From positions 35,156,352 through 35,220,351 of the forward strand of contig OZ034977.1 in the NCBI GenBank assembly GCA_964030785.1: 64,000 bases of DNA. Direction: 5' to 3'. Shown here in pieces: positions 23,503 to 35,058 of the stretch; position 1 is the first letter of the stretch, and each line of letters starts with the position of its first letter. The notes under the pieces were generated by a model, which was not told the origin of the DNA, searched no databases, and saw nothing but the letters and a program-made list of their open reading frames with translations. The DNA is from Siderastrea siderea. Lineage: Eukaryota; Cnidaria; Anthozoa; Scleractinia; Rhizangiidae. The translations under genes and the position numbers were made by a program.

Positions 23503-23980
23503 GCGGTCTCACGCTTAATGAACGAGCTATAGTAATAGTGGATTGGCTGTTTGTTTCGACTACTAAATCGCACAAGATGCTTCAGTTCACGTGAACACTG
23601 AATACAGTGTATATTAAACTCCGTCTAAAACGTATGTTTTGTGGTCTCACGTTTTAAGAACGAGCTTTTGCCAAAGTGAATTGGTTGTTTGTTTCGGCTA
23701 CCTAATCACGCAAGGTCATTTGCTTTACGTAAACACTGCTACAGGGTATATCACACTTCGTCTAAAGGGCATATTTTGTGGTCTCACTCTTAAAGAACGA
23801 GCTATGGTCATAGTGGATTGTTTGTTTGTTTTGGGGCGTCTGGCTACCAGAAAATCGCGTTAGGTTGCTTATCTCACGGTACACTCTCTCCAGCATATCT
23901 TACACTTCATGTAAAGCGTATACTTTGTGGTCTTGCGGAGACGATTGATTGTTTGTTTCGGCTGTTGGACACGCATTAGT
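23503..23980 (+). repeat. Tandem repeat, period about 138 bp, 3.5 units
   Basis: The anchor GYGGTCTYAC or GTGGTCTTGC recurs at 23503, 23641, 23778 and 23927, giving spacings of 138, 137 and 149 bp. Each unit continues with AAGAACGAGCT, a GATTG..GTTTGTTTCGGC segment, a CACG-rich stretch, and a TATA-x-ACTTCGTCTAAAG segment. Units are diverged from one another. The last unit is cut short near 23980. No coding potential is seen. Confidence 0.85.
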
Positions 23981-25244
23981 ACGGATCACCGGAATCCACA
24001 GTCTTATATAGGAGGAACAGGTGGCAAGCATTTCTGTAATAAAACGCATTTTTGGGATCGACAACTCCTTGTTTCAGGTCGACAATCGGTATTCTCTTTT
24101 CTTACGCTTCGTACGAATCGACAACCCTTTAGTGGAGCGCGTCGAACGGGAAAATTCATGTGTCTGTTAATGGGAGCCCTTAGGGTGTTAAAATCTATAA
24201 CACCTTTGTGAGAGCTATCCCTGTACCTTTTGGGGGGGGGGGGGTTGAGCCAGAAAAAATGCGACAGAATTTTTTTGTCGAACATCAGTTTGGCTGTTGT
24301 TTTAGAATTGGTACCTCTTAGGGTAAAGATGAATTTGAGCAACGCTCACAAAATGAGATTATACTGCCTTTTAGGGGTCCTATTCAAGGAGTCTCCCCGG
24401 AGTTCCAACCTAGATAGTGGACAAGCTTAAACACCAGAGCCCGGTTAGTGAGATGAAAAGTGGTGGCACGAATTTAAAAACAAGCATGGGCACTGGGACT
24501 TGTTGTCCGTATTCACTTTCTCTTTACTGCAAGTCTGATAGCCCTTGTATTTTCACCGATAAAATTCTGACCGAATTTGAAACAAACTGTAGCGCTAAGT
24601 TTTCGCTTTAATCTGGACAGAGTCCGGAGTAAAGCCTTCTTTGGCCGACTAAAAGTGAGGGGATTTGGCACCAAGGAGCAAAGTGCCATGCTGGGGGACC
24701 AAGCTTCGTGACCAATGTTAAAAGTTGGGTCAGGACACCATTCAGGGGGATGGGGTAGTGAGGCTTACAAAAAAGCTGTGCTGTGCAAAGATATGAAATA
24801 GAAAGTGGAAAGGCTTGTCAACCTTTACTTTAAGGCAACTTGATGACTTGACTCTGTGCACAGAGCTTTATCTAGACAAGCTGACACACAAGACAGGACG
24901 ATTGGCTAGCCCAGAAAGAGTCACAGCTGCTCTGAGGTCCCTGGGGATCTGCGGGGAGAGGGGCTGGGGAGGGAGTCCAACAGTTAGTCTTTTCTTGTGT
25001 TCTGTCAGATATGTTGTTCTAAAACTACTTAGATTTATATGAAGTCGTGATTTTGAAACTCAAAGCAAGCCTTACATGTAATAACTAATTCTTTCCTTCA
25101 AACACAGACGTTTTTGCTTTCTGATCAGGTTAACTGGGCTGCGGGTATTGATGTGGTATTATGGCGGGTGTCGCCCTGGAATTGGGGGCAGAGTTTAGAT
25201 AAAGTTGTTCCTAATAAGTTGCCAGCTATGGCAATGTTTCTCAC
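23981..25244. other. Noncoding, probably intronic
   Basis: Nothing is recognised apart from a run of 13 G near 24230. If the MAM-Ig gene model is right, the terminal part of the MAM domain (one or more exons going from phase 0 to phase 1) should lie between 25244 and 9995, but I could not find it. Confidence 0.45.
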
Positions 25245-25492
25245 CGTGTAGTTTCCTGATAGAGAAATAGTTGTCCAGCCTACACGCCATCTATTGCCTT
25301 TTTGACCTGATGCTTGGAACACTCTTTTAGTCCCATCGACATACACCCTCAATGTTCCCATCTCAGAACCATACATATGATAGAAGAATGTGAGGCAAGT
25401 GTTTCCTTTAAATTCTATCACTGGACTGTGCAACCTTGCGAATTGGCCGGCGTACAACGAACCAAAACGTGAAGGTGTGTACATATAATATC
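25245..25492 (-). CDS. MAM-domain exon (middle part) of the MAM-Ig gene
   Basis: The minus-strand exon of 248 bp has an acceptor TTTTTTGCAG and a donor GTGAGA. It enters in phase 1 and leaves in phase 0. It encodes YYMYTPSRFG, then ARLHSPVIEF, then the cysteine in NTCLTFFYHMYGSEMG, then TLRVYVDG and WRVGWTTISLSGNYT. This is the central beta-sandwich of a MAM (meprin/A5/RPTPmu) domain, an extracellular adhesion module. The preceding exon (27036-27170) ends in phase 1 with G, which joins to GA here to complete a glycine codon, so the two exons form one continuous MAM domain. NYT is a potential N-glycosylation site. The last MAM segment, with the usual D-I-A-x-D-D-I motif and the fourth cysteine, is not found downstream, so the gene may be incomplete in this assembly or disrupted by elements. 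Confidence 0.8.
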
Positions 25493-27035
25493 CTGCAAAA
25501 AATTAATAATTCAAAACTTACAACTCTAACTGTGACAAGAGTTGCTAAATCTATATACCAAAATGTTTTTACTGGGCTGAGTAGAATACCAAAAAAAGTA
25601 TTATCGTTTGTCTTCTGTCGAAGTCGTTTGCGACTGTTTGCCCTAGTCTTTGTCAGGCAATAAAAAATTCGACTTGCTTACGCGGATCGCCATTTGTATC
25701 AGGATGGTTGGTTGTGAATGGTGCATTTCGATCCTTTCAATTCTGGTGAAAACCCTTTCAAATGACCTTCGTTGGGCACTCGTGACTCAAGATTTCGTAG
25801 TCCATTTTTTCCCGTTGATGCCATACATATTGCTTTTTCTAACCGGTCTTGCAATTAAAAGGGTTACAAGTAACAGCTTCACAACTTCGCTGAGCTTCTT
25901 ACGAAATCTCGACAGTTAATTTCCTCTTTCTGATAACAACTGCCTAGACTGATTGGTAATTATCGTGTAATTCATAACAATCTTAATAATTAAACGCCGT
26001 AATGCTAGCGCATGGATTTATACGCATACCCCCGAAATGATAAAACGGGCGATGTTATCTGTAGGTTTTTTGAGTCTTTGCTGGTTAGCAATAGGGGTCA
26101 TATGGTGGGTGAAGCGTTTAAATGGCGCTGCATGGGGCCTTTAACACCACCCGAAGAAAGCGGCAGTTTCCATGGTGCTACCCCTGAAACATGTTAACCG
26201 ATTCTCCTAAAATGTGTACAAGAATGTCTTTTAGAGATTAAAAAAACAACAGCTACTTCAATAGAAGGTGCTGACGAAATCTGTCCTTGACAAAAACGAA
26301 CAAAACTCGATGGCATTCGCTTCCGCAATATACAAGCGAGAAGTCTTATTTACTTGAATCCTGTGTCTAACTCTCGCAATTTATTACGCAAATTACCGAC
26401 AGATTCAGCTTGCTGCAGATGTCATGATAACAGGGTGAGCTGTAGCAAGGTACTGCACCACTACAGCTGAAATAATTAAGTCGCTGCAAGACTTTAGACG
26501 ATTAAAGAATTACTCAGGTTTAGGATCTGTCTTATTTCTTTCAAATCAGTCTAACAAAGTAGTTATGCTTATTCAGATCACGAGTTACTCCTCCAAGTTA
26601 TAGTCTGAAAATGTTATGGTGCATCTCATACTCTACGATACCGCGCGTATGTTTCCTGTTATTCCATTGCTATGTTGCTGCTGTTTACTGCTGACCAGTA
26701 ATATTCCTTAATGCATGAGTCCACGACTTCTCCAAAAATTATGATTTTTTCATGCGCTCATCCCCCCGTTTCGCAGTCCCTGCGATGCAATTCCATTGGC
26801 CGAAACAGCGCTGGTACAAAGGTAGGTTTAAGGAAGCTATTCCCATCCCATACGACAACAACCATCAATCGCTTAACATAACAGGTTGAAAGGTTAGCAA
26901 ATTGGTATCACTTATAAGATATCTTTTAAACGGTCGTTGGAAGTATCTTACAGTGTGGTTAAATCCCATTTATTATACACGTCTTCCATGGCATCTCTGA
27001 TCTATTTTTTATCAAATGGAAAACAATGAGCAAAC
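25493..27035. other. Intron between the two MAM exons
   Basis: 1543 bp without recognisable coding sequence. No element ends were identified. Confidence 0.55.
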
Positions 27036-27170
27036 CTCTTCCTGTGGTATGGTCAGCAGATGGTCCACTGTTTCTTTTGAAAGTATTTCCCTTATGTCGT
27101 ATCCAGTCAAAATTGTCGTTTTTATCCTGTTCAAAGCCACACATTGATGTGTCGAAATCGCAAAAACTCA
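27036..27170 (-). CDS. MAM-domain exon (N-terminal part) of the MAM-Ig gene
   Basis: The minus-strand exon of 135 bp follows a pyrimidine-rich acceptor (CTTCTTGTTTTAG) and ends at a weak GTTTGC donor; it is phase 1 on both sides. It encodes [15 protein letters not shown], then [11 protein letters not shown], then [11 protein letters not shown]. This is the start of a MAM domain, with the C-x-F-D-x4-CGF pair of cysteines, the W-x-R motif and the conserved GPS-x-DHT-x-G. Phase and sequence continue directly into 25245-25492. Upstream in the same strand and phase is the signal-peptide exon at 35.1 kb. In animals MAM plus Ig occurs in receptor tyrosine phosphatases and in GPI-anchored or secreted adhesion proteins; which of these applies cannot be told from these exons. 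Confidence 0.8.
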
Positions 27171-27603
27171 CTAAAACAAGAAGTCAAAGCAATAAAAAAC
27201 TTTAGTGAGTCAAAGTATGGCTGAAAAACAGACAGACAGCGACGTCGAGAATTCCAAAATTTGTCTTGTCACTTTTACTTGGCAGAAAATTGTAGGCTGA
27301 TACTGTAAAATGACAAGATTTGCTAGCTTACATAAAAATATACTGACCTTGGAAAACTACCCTACGAAAGACATTACGCCCCGTACGTGTAATCATTTAT
27401 TCAAAATTGCTTTCAATGTAGGATTAGATCAATAGTTTGTTTTAATGTTTTAGTAGTTCTTATCAAGATTAGGTTATCGGTAATATTAATTTTTATAATT
27501 TTGATTGGCTTTTTATCTTTTTCATTTTAATGCCTTGTATTCACACGTATATATTTGTATTTATAAAGCGCATTTGATCATATATACATGTAAATTTGCG
27601 CTA

Positions 27604-27634
<31 letters not shown>

Positions 27635-28774
27635 GTTATTATTATTATTACTAAATACTGCTCTATGCCTTTTCCTGGGTATCCTTGGGATTGTCTGTAC
27701 TGAGTCCGTATATTTATGGTTTCCAAGTCGTCCTATAGGTATTATATCTTTAAAATAGTTATAATAAATTGTTGCCTCGCTACTCTATTCTAAGCATTTT
27801 GTACGCAATTGTATTTTAATATGTTTTGTACATAAAAAGTGTTTAGGGAAAGTACAACTAAACTGGTTTTGTTGTTGTTGTCATTTTTAACAGCTACAGT
27901 TTGAATTGCTACTACGATGGAAATTTATCGTTTTGCTTAAAACTATTTTTTTAAGACTTCAAATTGTTCAAAGGGGGAATTATTATAAAAATTGCAATAA
28001 ATTATAACGATGTATGCTTACACGGTTTAGGAATATCTTTTCAAAAACCGCGTTATACTCGTCCATCATCACTCAGTTTGCAAAAGAGATGTCCGCAAGT
28101 TTTACGGGGGTAGTCTTATTTCTAACCAAGTGATTATTGCTCGTGACATAGAGGTCTTAACCATCAACACGACAAAGCAGAGAAGAGTAGAAGGACGGCT
28201 CGAAAATGGAGAGCCAAACATTGTATTATATGGATTCTTCTCCGTCGAATTCTCCTGAGAGCGATTCAAAACAATTTTTTTGGCGAACTTGGCGAACTTG
28301 CAGAATTTGTGCCATGCGATGAAAGTTAGCTGTTTGGAGCCCCTCGCTTTTGCAGAAGAAGCCATTGCAAACAATGCAGGAATGGATTAAAAAGCCGAAC
28401 AAAGATCCTAAATATCCGAAACCACAGACACTGAAATCTTTCCGATTATACAGCAAATTTAACAGCCTCACATGTATGTCGTGTTGAAGTACTTCAGTAC
28501 TTCAGTTGTTCCTTACTCTTACTGGTTTTGGCTGTTTTTTTTTTTTTTTTTTTTTTACCACGGTAGGTAAATATTAATCGTAAATGTCTCCGCAATTGTT
28601 TGGGCCAAAAACCTTCCAAATTTAAATTTTTGTCATTGGGTACTCCTGTGTTTTGTTATTTTCAGCGTACCGCGTACCACGTAGCCAAGTTGAATAAATA
28701 TTTTCTGCGTATCGCGAAGCCGGCTTGGTGGCTACACAGAAAATAGTTTATGTGTAGGTGTATATATTCTGCAG
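27171..28774. other. Intronic interval with a retroposon-like tail
   Basis: The sequence GCGCTATATAAGTATTATT at about 27598, followed by an (ATT)n run to 27651, resembles the 3' end of non-LTR retroposons with ATT tails. The boundaries upstream are not visible. A 22-base T run lies near 28535. A plus-strand frame starting ATGGAGAGCC at 28206 is not recognised. Confidence 0.4.
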
Positions 28775-29233
28775 CTAAGCCTTAGTCTGCTGAGATTTAT
28801 ATATGCACAAGATAACTGAGTATAGTATCTCGCAGGTTAGTGATGAAATGCGTACCTTATCATACATGTAGTAAGCTATAGGTGATATTAGGATAACGAC
28901 AAGGGAATATTCACTCATCATCTGACCCTCCAGCTCAGATAAGGTTGCTAAGGTTTTCTTCTCGATGCTTGAAACTGAGCCTGGTTTTAAATATCTCTTT
29001 GTATCTTTCACATGAAATGCTCAAGTAAAACATTCGGCCGTAAAATGCCCAAAGCAAACAGCTGAGTGTCCAAAAGGATGGAAGTTCTTCTGGTGCATGC
29101 AAACGAAGCTTTTCCACTTAGAATTAACCGCACAAGTCGTCGGTGAACTGTGAATGGAAACTAACAAATCATCGATGCTTTCCTTGTCGCAATCTTGAAC
29201 AACACAGCGCCGACCAGGCATGCTATCGCTCAT
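28775..29233 (-). pseudogene. THAP zinc-finger domain, interrupted by an in-frame stop
   Basis: The minus-strand frame starts MSDSMPGRRCVVQDC, continues with KWKSFVCMHQKNF and VCFGHFTAECFT, hits TGA at 29021-29023, and then stays in the same frame as AFHVKDTKRYLKPGSVSSI. This is a complete THAP domain (C2CH zinc site: the two Cys in CVVQDC, the Cys in AVCFGHF and the following His), with the final P-G-S-V-x-S-I block. THAP domains bind DNA and occur in host regulators and in P-element-type transposases. The stop falls where family members usually have Arg, so a CGA to TGA change at a CpG is the simplest explanation. Nothing recognisable follows the domain, so a downstream exon or transposase body is missing. 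It lies in an intron of the inferred MAM-Ig gene, on the same strand. Confidence 0.7.
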
Positions 29234-31602
29234 AATCGAAGAAACGAATCTTGCGAACCCTTACAGCTCTCCGAATGCATACAAAGTAGCCACGGGTGTT
29301 TTGCAGTGTTGAGACTTTTACGTCCACTTTCTCCCTGGCCAACTCGACTCAAGCCAGTGTTCCGGCCATTTTTTTGAATTGAGTAATGGCGGCAAGCCAA
29401 ATTCCAAAATATGGTTTAAATAATCGGACCATTCTTTCGAATTTTGAATTAGAAGTTTGCGTGGTAGGTAATATAAACTAATATATTTTCGAAATATCAA
29501 AAGAACAAAAAAAATCATATATATATTTTTTATCATAGTAGCAGTTAAATTGAACTGCTGGTTAAAATAGACATGGTCATTGTTATGCGACAAGAGCCAT
29601 AAAAGACAGGTAAGAAGATTACGGGACGGGTCTGGGATATCTTAACTTCGAAAAGGTTATTTTTGGAAACATCCGAACAACTTTCGGTAGATTCCCTTCG
29701 CGAAAGAGTGCGTCCAAGTGAGGCTAAATGAACAATCAAAAAATGGCAGGTTTAACGAAGCAATGAACCGCAAAGAACGAGCCACAATGACTGCATAAAT
29801 TTCATTCACAGACAAGTCCTTCCAAAGCGTATTCTCAGGATTTCAAGTGAAGTTTGGAAAACGACCAAAACTTAGCAGGCTAACAAACTTGTCCGAGCAA
29901 AGCAAGTGCAAATTTTGGGCCTTTCAACAATTCACGAAGAGTTATTTGCTCCAAAATTGCAAATTAAGGAAATAATGTGATTACTTGTCAATACATTAAG
30001 CCCAGTTTGTTGGCTAAGAATTTGATCGACCGCTAAATCATGCCTAGGTTTGGATGCCCTCCACGGGAGAAATGCATGAACCTTCTTACTTTAAACCTTC
30101 GTTGAGATTGAATGGTAAGGGAGAAATCCGTGGGGGTTTGCTGTAATCTTATGTCTAACCATTCTTCGGTGAATTTTGAAAATCTCTGTGTCGTGTGTAT
30201 CAACGCCAAGTGGAACATTCTTTATTTATCACGGAAGCCCATGCCAGACCTATAATTAAAACACACCAAACAACTTCTTCCAACTATGACAGGAGGGAAT
30301 TAATTTACCACTCAGGTTTTCTGCCAGAGTTCAGTTCATTCATCGAAGTTACACGAGTAAGACTGTTTCCTTAATTATTGTGCCATCTTTTTTCTCGATC
30401 GAGTGAGTTTTAGTTCACCAACAACAAGTTTGCCACGGCAAAATCTCACTATGAAAGTTAAGTCTTACTGTTTTTTTATGCTGTCCGATTTGTCCTTGTT
30501 CCTGATTTACTTTAGATAACATTCGTTTTCCGGCAATGATTTTATTTCCCCAAACTTCACATGCACCGGCCGGCTTTCACTTTTTTCTCGTGTTTACTGC
30601 TTTTGTGTTTATCCCGCCTCTTCAACTAAAAAAACAAAATTTCCTGTATTAAATCATCTAGCCAAAAATGAAAGCTGCCTGAAAATAACCTGGACTGTTG
30701 TGTTAGTATGGGAGAATAGAATGAGATAATTGCAGAGGCCCACAAGTTACAAAATCCCTTCATGGTGAACCAGTAAGCAGAAAAGCTAGGATACTTTTCG
30801 TCACGAAAACGTGAGAAATGATTATCATTTACTGACAAACTATTGTCCAAGTTTTCATTTAGAGTGCTCTTTTATTTAACTTAAAGGTTGACCAAAATTA
30901 ATAACCGGCCGGGCTTATTATCTAGAGGAAAGAAATAATATCGCTCAGCTTTAAACCGTAAGAGTAAAAAAGACAATCCACACTTTGCTTAATGACAGCC
31001 GTATGGATCCATGTCACGAAATTCAGTTCTGTGTTAGTATAATTTTTTTTTCAGAGGACCACTCTTTAAGTCGAACGTCTTTCTTTGATGATTTGGAACG
31101 CTGCCCGCATTATTCTTCGAAATTGTGACAAGTGCCACTATTTGTAAAAGCTCGGGTCTGGCATGTCTGGGCAAGTAAAACGGTTTAGTACACAGTTTGT
31201 ACTGGGGACGAGTCAGGCCCCGGAAACTGTTTACACTTACGTCCGCCTTTGTAGACTACGACCAGTCTCTCTTTCCGCTCAGGGTTAGTCGAGGGAAATG
31301 GACAAGCGAACGAGCGCGAAAAACGCGAAAACTGCCCGCAGCGTTGAAACGTACCGCGCGTGTCGAGCCGCCAGGCTAGTGTAGTGAGCTATCTCGAGAC
31401 GTGAGCCTAGGCTTCCTGTGCTTTCAATTGAACGGACAGCAGATGCCAAGGTCGTTCATTTCAATAACTTTTCCTCTTCGATTACGCTATTTAACGGCGA
31501 AATGACGAAAACACTCGTATTCACCGACTTCTGTGCTGATGACGACATCACGTATTGACAAAACGCTTCTCCTGCTTGCTTTTGCTCCTCTTTCAGTAAA
31601 GA
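29234..31602. other. Noncoding interval, with a GC-rich dispersed-repeat-like segment
   Basis: No gene is supported. The stretch 31197-31400, which includes GACTACGACCAGTCTCTCTT near 31254 and CpG-rich sequence after it, resembles a repeat I associate with coral genomes, but no second copy is in this window. Confidence 0.4.
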
Positions 31603-31610
31603 CCAGTAAT

Positions 31611-34233
31611 TAGGGCTGTCCATAAGTTGCTCGGCAACTTTTGAGCAACTTTTCAGATTTGGAGCAACTTTTAGTCCTTCGAGCAACTTTTCGGATTTCG
31701 TGCAACTTTTTTCTTTTTTGAATAACTTTCTTGTCTTTTTAAGGCAATTTGTAACTAAAAACAACCCATTCAAGTTCTAATTTAAAGCATCAGTTGCTTT
31801 TATGCCTGTGGTAGCAGCCGAAGGTGGTCAGCGGATATGCTGAAAAATTCAAAATGGCGGAGCCGAGTGATTATTCAAGCTCGAGTGAAGATGATGAATA
31901 TTCAGATCCTTTAGAAGTAGCAGCTAGTGCTGGAGCTAGATTAAGTACTCCAGAAAAAGCCAGTATCTCTCGGAAAAGAAAAGTGCAGACTAATCCAGCC
32001 GAAAAGAAGAGAAATGTGCGTGGATCAGTCGATCCAAATGTGTCCGCGTGGGATAGAGTGAACGAGTTTAAAGACCAGTGCCTAACTACAGTGTCGGGAA
32101 ATCTAAGATGTGACGCCTGCAGAGAAACTCTTTCCAAAAAAGAGAGTTCTGTCAAGAAACACGTATCATCCATAAAGCACATCAAAGCGCTGGAGAATAT
32201 TGAGAAAAGCAAGAAGAAAGATCAAAATATCAAGGATCTTCTTGCAAAAACAAGCGGAGGAGCAAAAGGATCCACATTACCTGAAGACATGAGCCTCTAT
32301 CGATATGAGCTTGTGGAAGCTCTACTGAAGGCAGGTATTCCCCTTTTAAAAGTCGACAGTTTGCGACCATTTCTTGAAAAATATGGTCATCGCTTGACAT
32401 CTCAGAACCATCTAGCAGAATTCATTCCCATGATTCGTCAGAAGGAGATAGACTTTGTGAAATCCGAAATAGCTGCTAACAGTGCTTTTTCTGTGATCTT
32501 TGATGGGAGCACCAGACTTGGAGAAACGTTGGCAATTATCGTTCGCTTCATTGACAAAGATTAGAATATACAGCAGAGGCTTCTCAAATTAGAAATTCTA
32601 GCCAAGAGCATGAATGCGGAAGAGCTTGCTCAAAGGCTGATTCAGTGCCTGGCTGTGGAGTGTGGAATGCAACCAAACCATCTTCTAGCAGCAATGAGAG
32701 ATGGTGCATCAGTAAATGAAGCTGGATTGCGTCAAGTCATGTTTTTCTTCCCCAATATTCTTAATGTCATCTGTTTCTCACACACAATCAATAATGTTGG
32801 GAAACACTTTGAATTTAGTGTCCTAGACACATTTTCTAGGTGTTGGAACACCATGTTTTCTCTCAGTCCAGCTGCTCGGCTGTTGTGGAAGACAAGAACT
32901 GGCACAGCAATGCGACTTCATTCCAAAACCAAATGGTGGAGCAAATGGGAAATCCTCAATCAGGTCATGGAGTTTTTTGGGGATGTTGAGCCCTTTCTAA
33001 GAGAAAATGATAACCTGTCTCCTGTTTGCCGTGCAGGCCTGTTGGAGATTTTTGATGATCCAGCTACTGTTAGAGACTTAGACATTGAGCTTGCTGCTAT
33101 GATTGATGCGGGCAAGCACTTTGTTCAAGCAACTTATTATCTTGAGGGGGATGGTCCCTTAGTATTTACTTGCTATGAGCGTTTGTCCGCGTTAGCACAT
33201 GCAAATAAGCCATTGAATCTTATCCAAACACTGAGGCCAAAGCTCGCCAACATGCAGGTAGAAATATGGCATTGTACAACCAGTTAGTTGCTCAAGCAAA
33301 GGCATGTATCAACCCAGCCTTCCGCTTTTACCAACGGAAATTCAGTGTGCAATTCCATAATATTGTCCGTGCATTTAAGGCTGCACGCTTATGCTACCCA
33401 ATACAGGTGCAAGCACTGCATCCAACTGCTGCATCAGTCCAGGAAGTTTCATTACTGATGCAGAAGCTGTACAGCTTGTGGAAGAGCGGCCAAACTATCT
33501 GGCCATTGCTGATGGTGCAGCTATTGAAACAGAGGAAGGCAAAGTACAGTGGTGGGCTACACATGCCGCTGCTCTCCCAAATTGGTCTGCTGCAGTCAAA
33601 AAGATCTTGTTGGTGCAGCCTAGTTCAGCATCAGCTGAACGAGTGTTTAGCCTGCTGCAAAATGTATTTAGCAAGCAGTAAGAGGCAGCATTAGAGGAAA
33701 CAGTGGAAACATCGGTCATGTTACGTTACAATGACAATAAGCGCACATGAAATCTTGAATTATATGTCTGTAGAGGACTAGCTGGTGGTGCAAAACATTG
33801 ACCAACAGGGACAGTGCTCTGTACTACATCCGCAAAGATGTAAATATTGAAAGACTATGGTCTTATACCACATACACTCGTGTATGTCAGAGAAACTTTA
33901 TATATTTAATAAGCATATTAGCAAAGTTTGTTTTGTTCGAATACAATCACGTGGTTATCGTAATAGAAAGCCAATACAGCGAATCAGATTTTTATGATTT
34001 GGGTTGAGAGAGACTCATTCTTACAATATTGATGAGTCAGTATGATATAATTATGTATATAATATCTATGCAAAGTTAAATCTATTCATTAAATCTTTAT
34101 TTAAGTTGTTAATCAATTACTTACACTAAAAAATTGAAAGCAACTTTTGAGCAACTTTTGGATTTTGGGGCAACTTTTGAGCAACTTTTGAGCAACTTTT
34201 TGAGAAAATTGGAGCAACTTGTGGACAGCCCTA
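31611..34233 (+). mobile_element. hAT transposon with intact ends and perfect 8-bp target duplication
   Basis: The 2623-bp element is flanked by CCAGTAAT at 31603-31610 and 34234-34241. Terminal inverted repeats of 22 bp (TAGGGCTGTCCA followed by T or C and AAGTTGCTC) differ at one position, and the outer 12 bp are identical. An 8-bp duplication and TAGGG-type ends are diagnostic of hAT elements. Within 160 bp of the left end and 100 bp of the right end are clustered copies of GAGCAACTTTT (at least five left, four right), all in the same orientation. These are probable subterminal transposase-binding sites. The transposase gene inside is broken, so movement would have needed a trans-acting enzyme. 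The identical target duplication suggests a fairly young insertion. It lies in an intron of the inferred MAM-Ig gene. Confidence 0.95.
31854..33750 (+). pseudogene. hAT transposase, broken by two stops and two frameshifts
   Basis: I start at the ATG in AAAATGGCGGAG (31854), because the upstream codons of the open frame have no start in good context. Order: an acidic Ser-rich N-terminus, a BED-like finger (CDAC near residue 83, with the HVSSIKH histidines), and the DDE region beginning FSVIFDGSTRLGETL (first catalytic Asp). An in-frame TAG at 32562-32564 follows. The same frame then resumes with MNAEELAQRLIQC and MRDGASVNEAG (second Asp) and NVICFSHTINN. A frame change comes around 33205-33225, then NMALYNQLVAQAK and KFSVQFHNIVRAFKAAR. 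Another frame change comes near 33440, then the C-terminal hAT dimerisation block WWATHAAALPNWSAAVKK and SSASAERVFSLLQN, then TAA at 33679 and a short tail to TGA at 33748. All domains are present in order, so it is a recently decayed copy of a full-length gene. Confidence 0.9.
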
Positions 34234-34241
34234 CCAGTAAT

Positions 34242-35058
34242 CCTACCCTATTTCAATAAATTTGTCTAGAAAAGCCACGTCTGTAAACTAAAACCACATC
34301 GATAATCTCGTGAGTGTCGAAAAATCCTCAGGGGGTGTTGACAGATCTTCGGGAGAGAGTCAGTGAGAATTTGCGTTGTCAGAACAAGGCATAATTCAAC
34401 CGCTGTGGCTTCGTACTATATTGTTTCCGCGGTTCATTGTTATTGGGTTAAGAGATGGGGAGCAACACTTTGACGTAGTCAGGAACGACACAAATTGTTG
34501 CAGCATGGTAGAGTGAGGGGTTTTTCCTTCGGGCGTCTTGGAAGAAGCATATGATCAACCATGTACGAGGATACAGAGGCCATAACGAATGAAAACACGT
34601 TCGAAGGGAAAATCCCTCGCTTCCCCGGTGGGCTGCTGGACCAAACACAGATCGCGAAGGGAGGGAGGGACGGTCGCGACATTTGAACTGTCCTCGTGGT
34701 GTTTTACCGTCGAAAGACCTCAAAATGTGCTATCGACGTCAGGGAGCGGCTAATATAGTGCCGCCAAACCAAAAGAAGAGAGACATGGAATAACAAACCC
34801 ATTAGCACAGACTTCTGACCTGCATGCGTAATATATTACTATTAAAATGGCTTTGAATAAGAACCAGCTTTTTCTTTATGCGGACTTTACATAGTCTCAA
34901 CACAGCATTTCTTCTTTATGCAGTCTTTTGAGAGTCACAAATTAGTCTTTTCAGTAGTCTACCGCATTTGTATTTAAAAGGAACTTTTTTCTTTTTTCTT
35001 GGTCCTTTATGGCTCTTGTATGCAACTAATTTGTTATACAAGAAATTTATGTGCTTAC
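34242..35058. other. Noncoding interval
   Basis: Two overlapping minus-strand frames at 34448-34723 are rich in Arg, Pro and Ser. They do not show a domain or splice context and are not called. Under the MAM-Ig model this is intron 1. Confidence 0.45.

Noticed and set aside
27598..27651. Possible tRNA-derived SINE near the ATT tail
   Set aside because: No A-box or B-box pattern was seen upstream; only the tail resembles a retroposon.
34448..34723. Two overlapping minus-strand frames, Arg/Pro/Ser-rich
   Set aside because: They have no domain and no splice or start support, and two frames of similar quality overlap.
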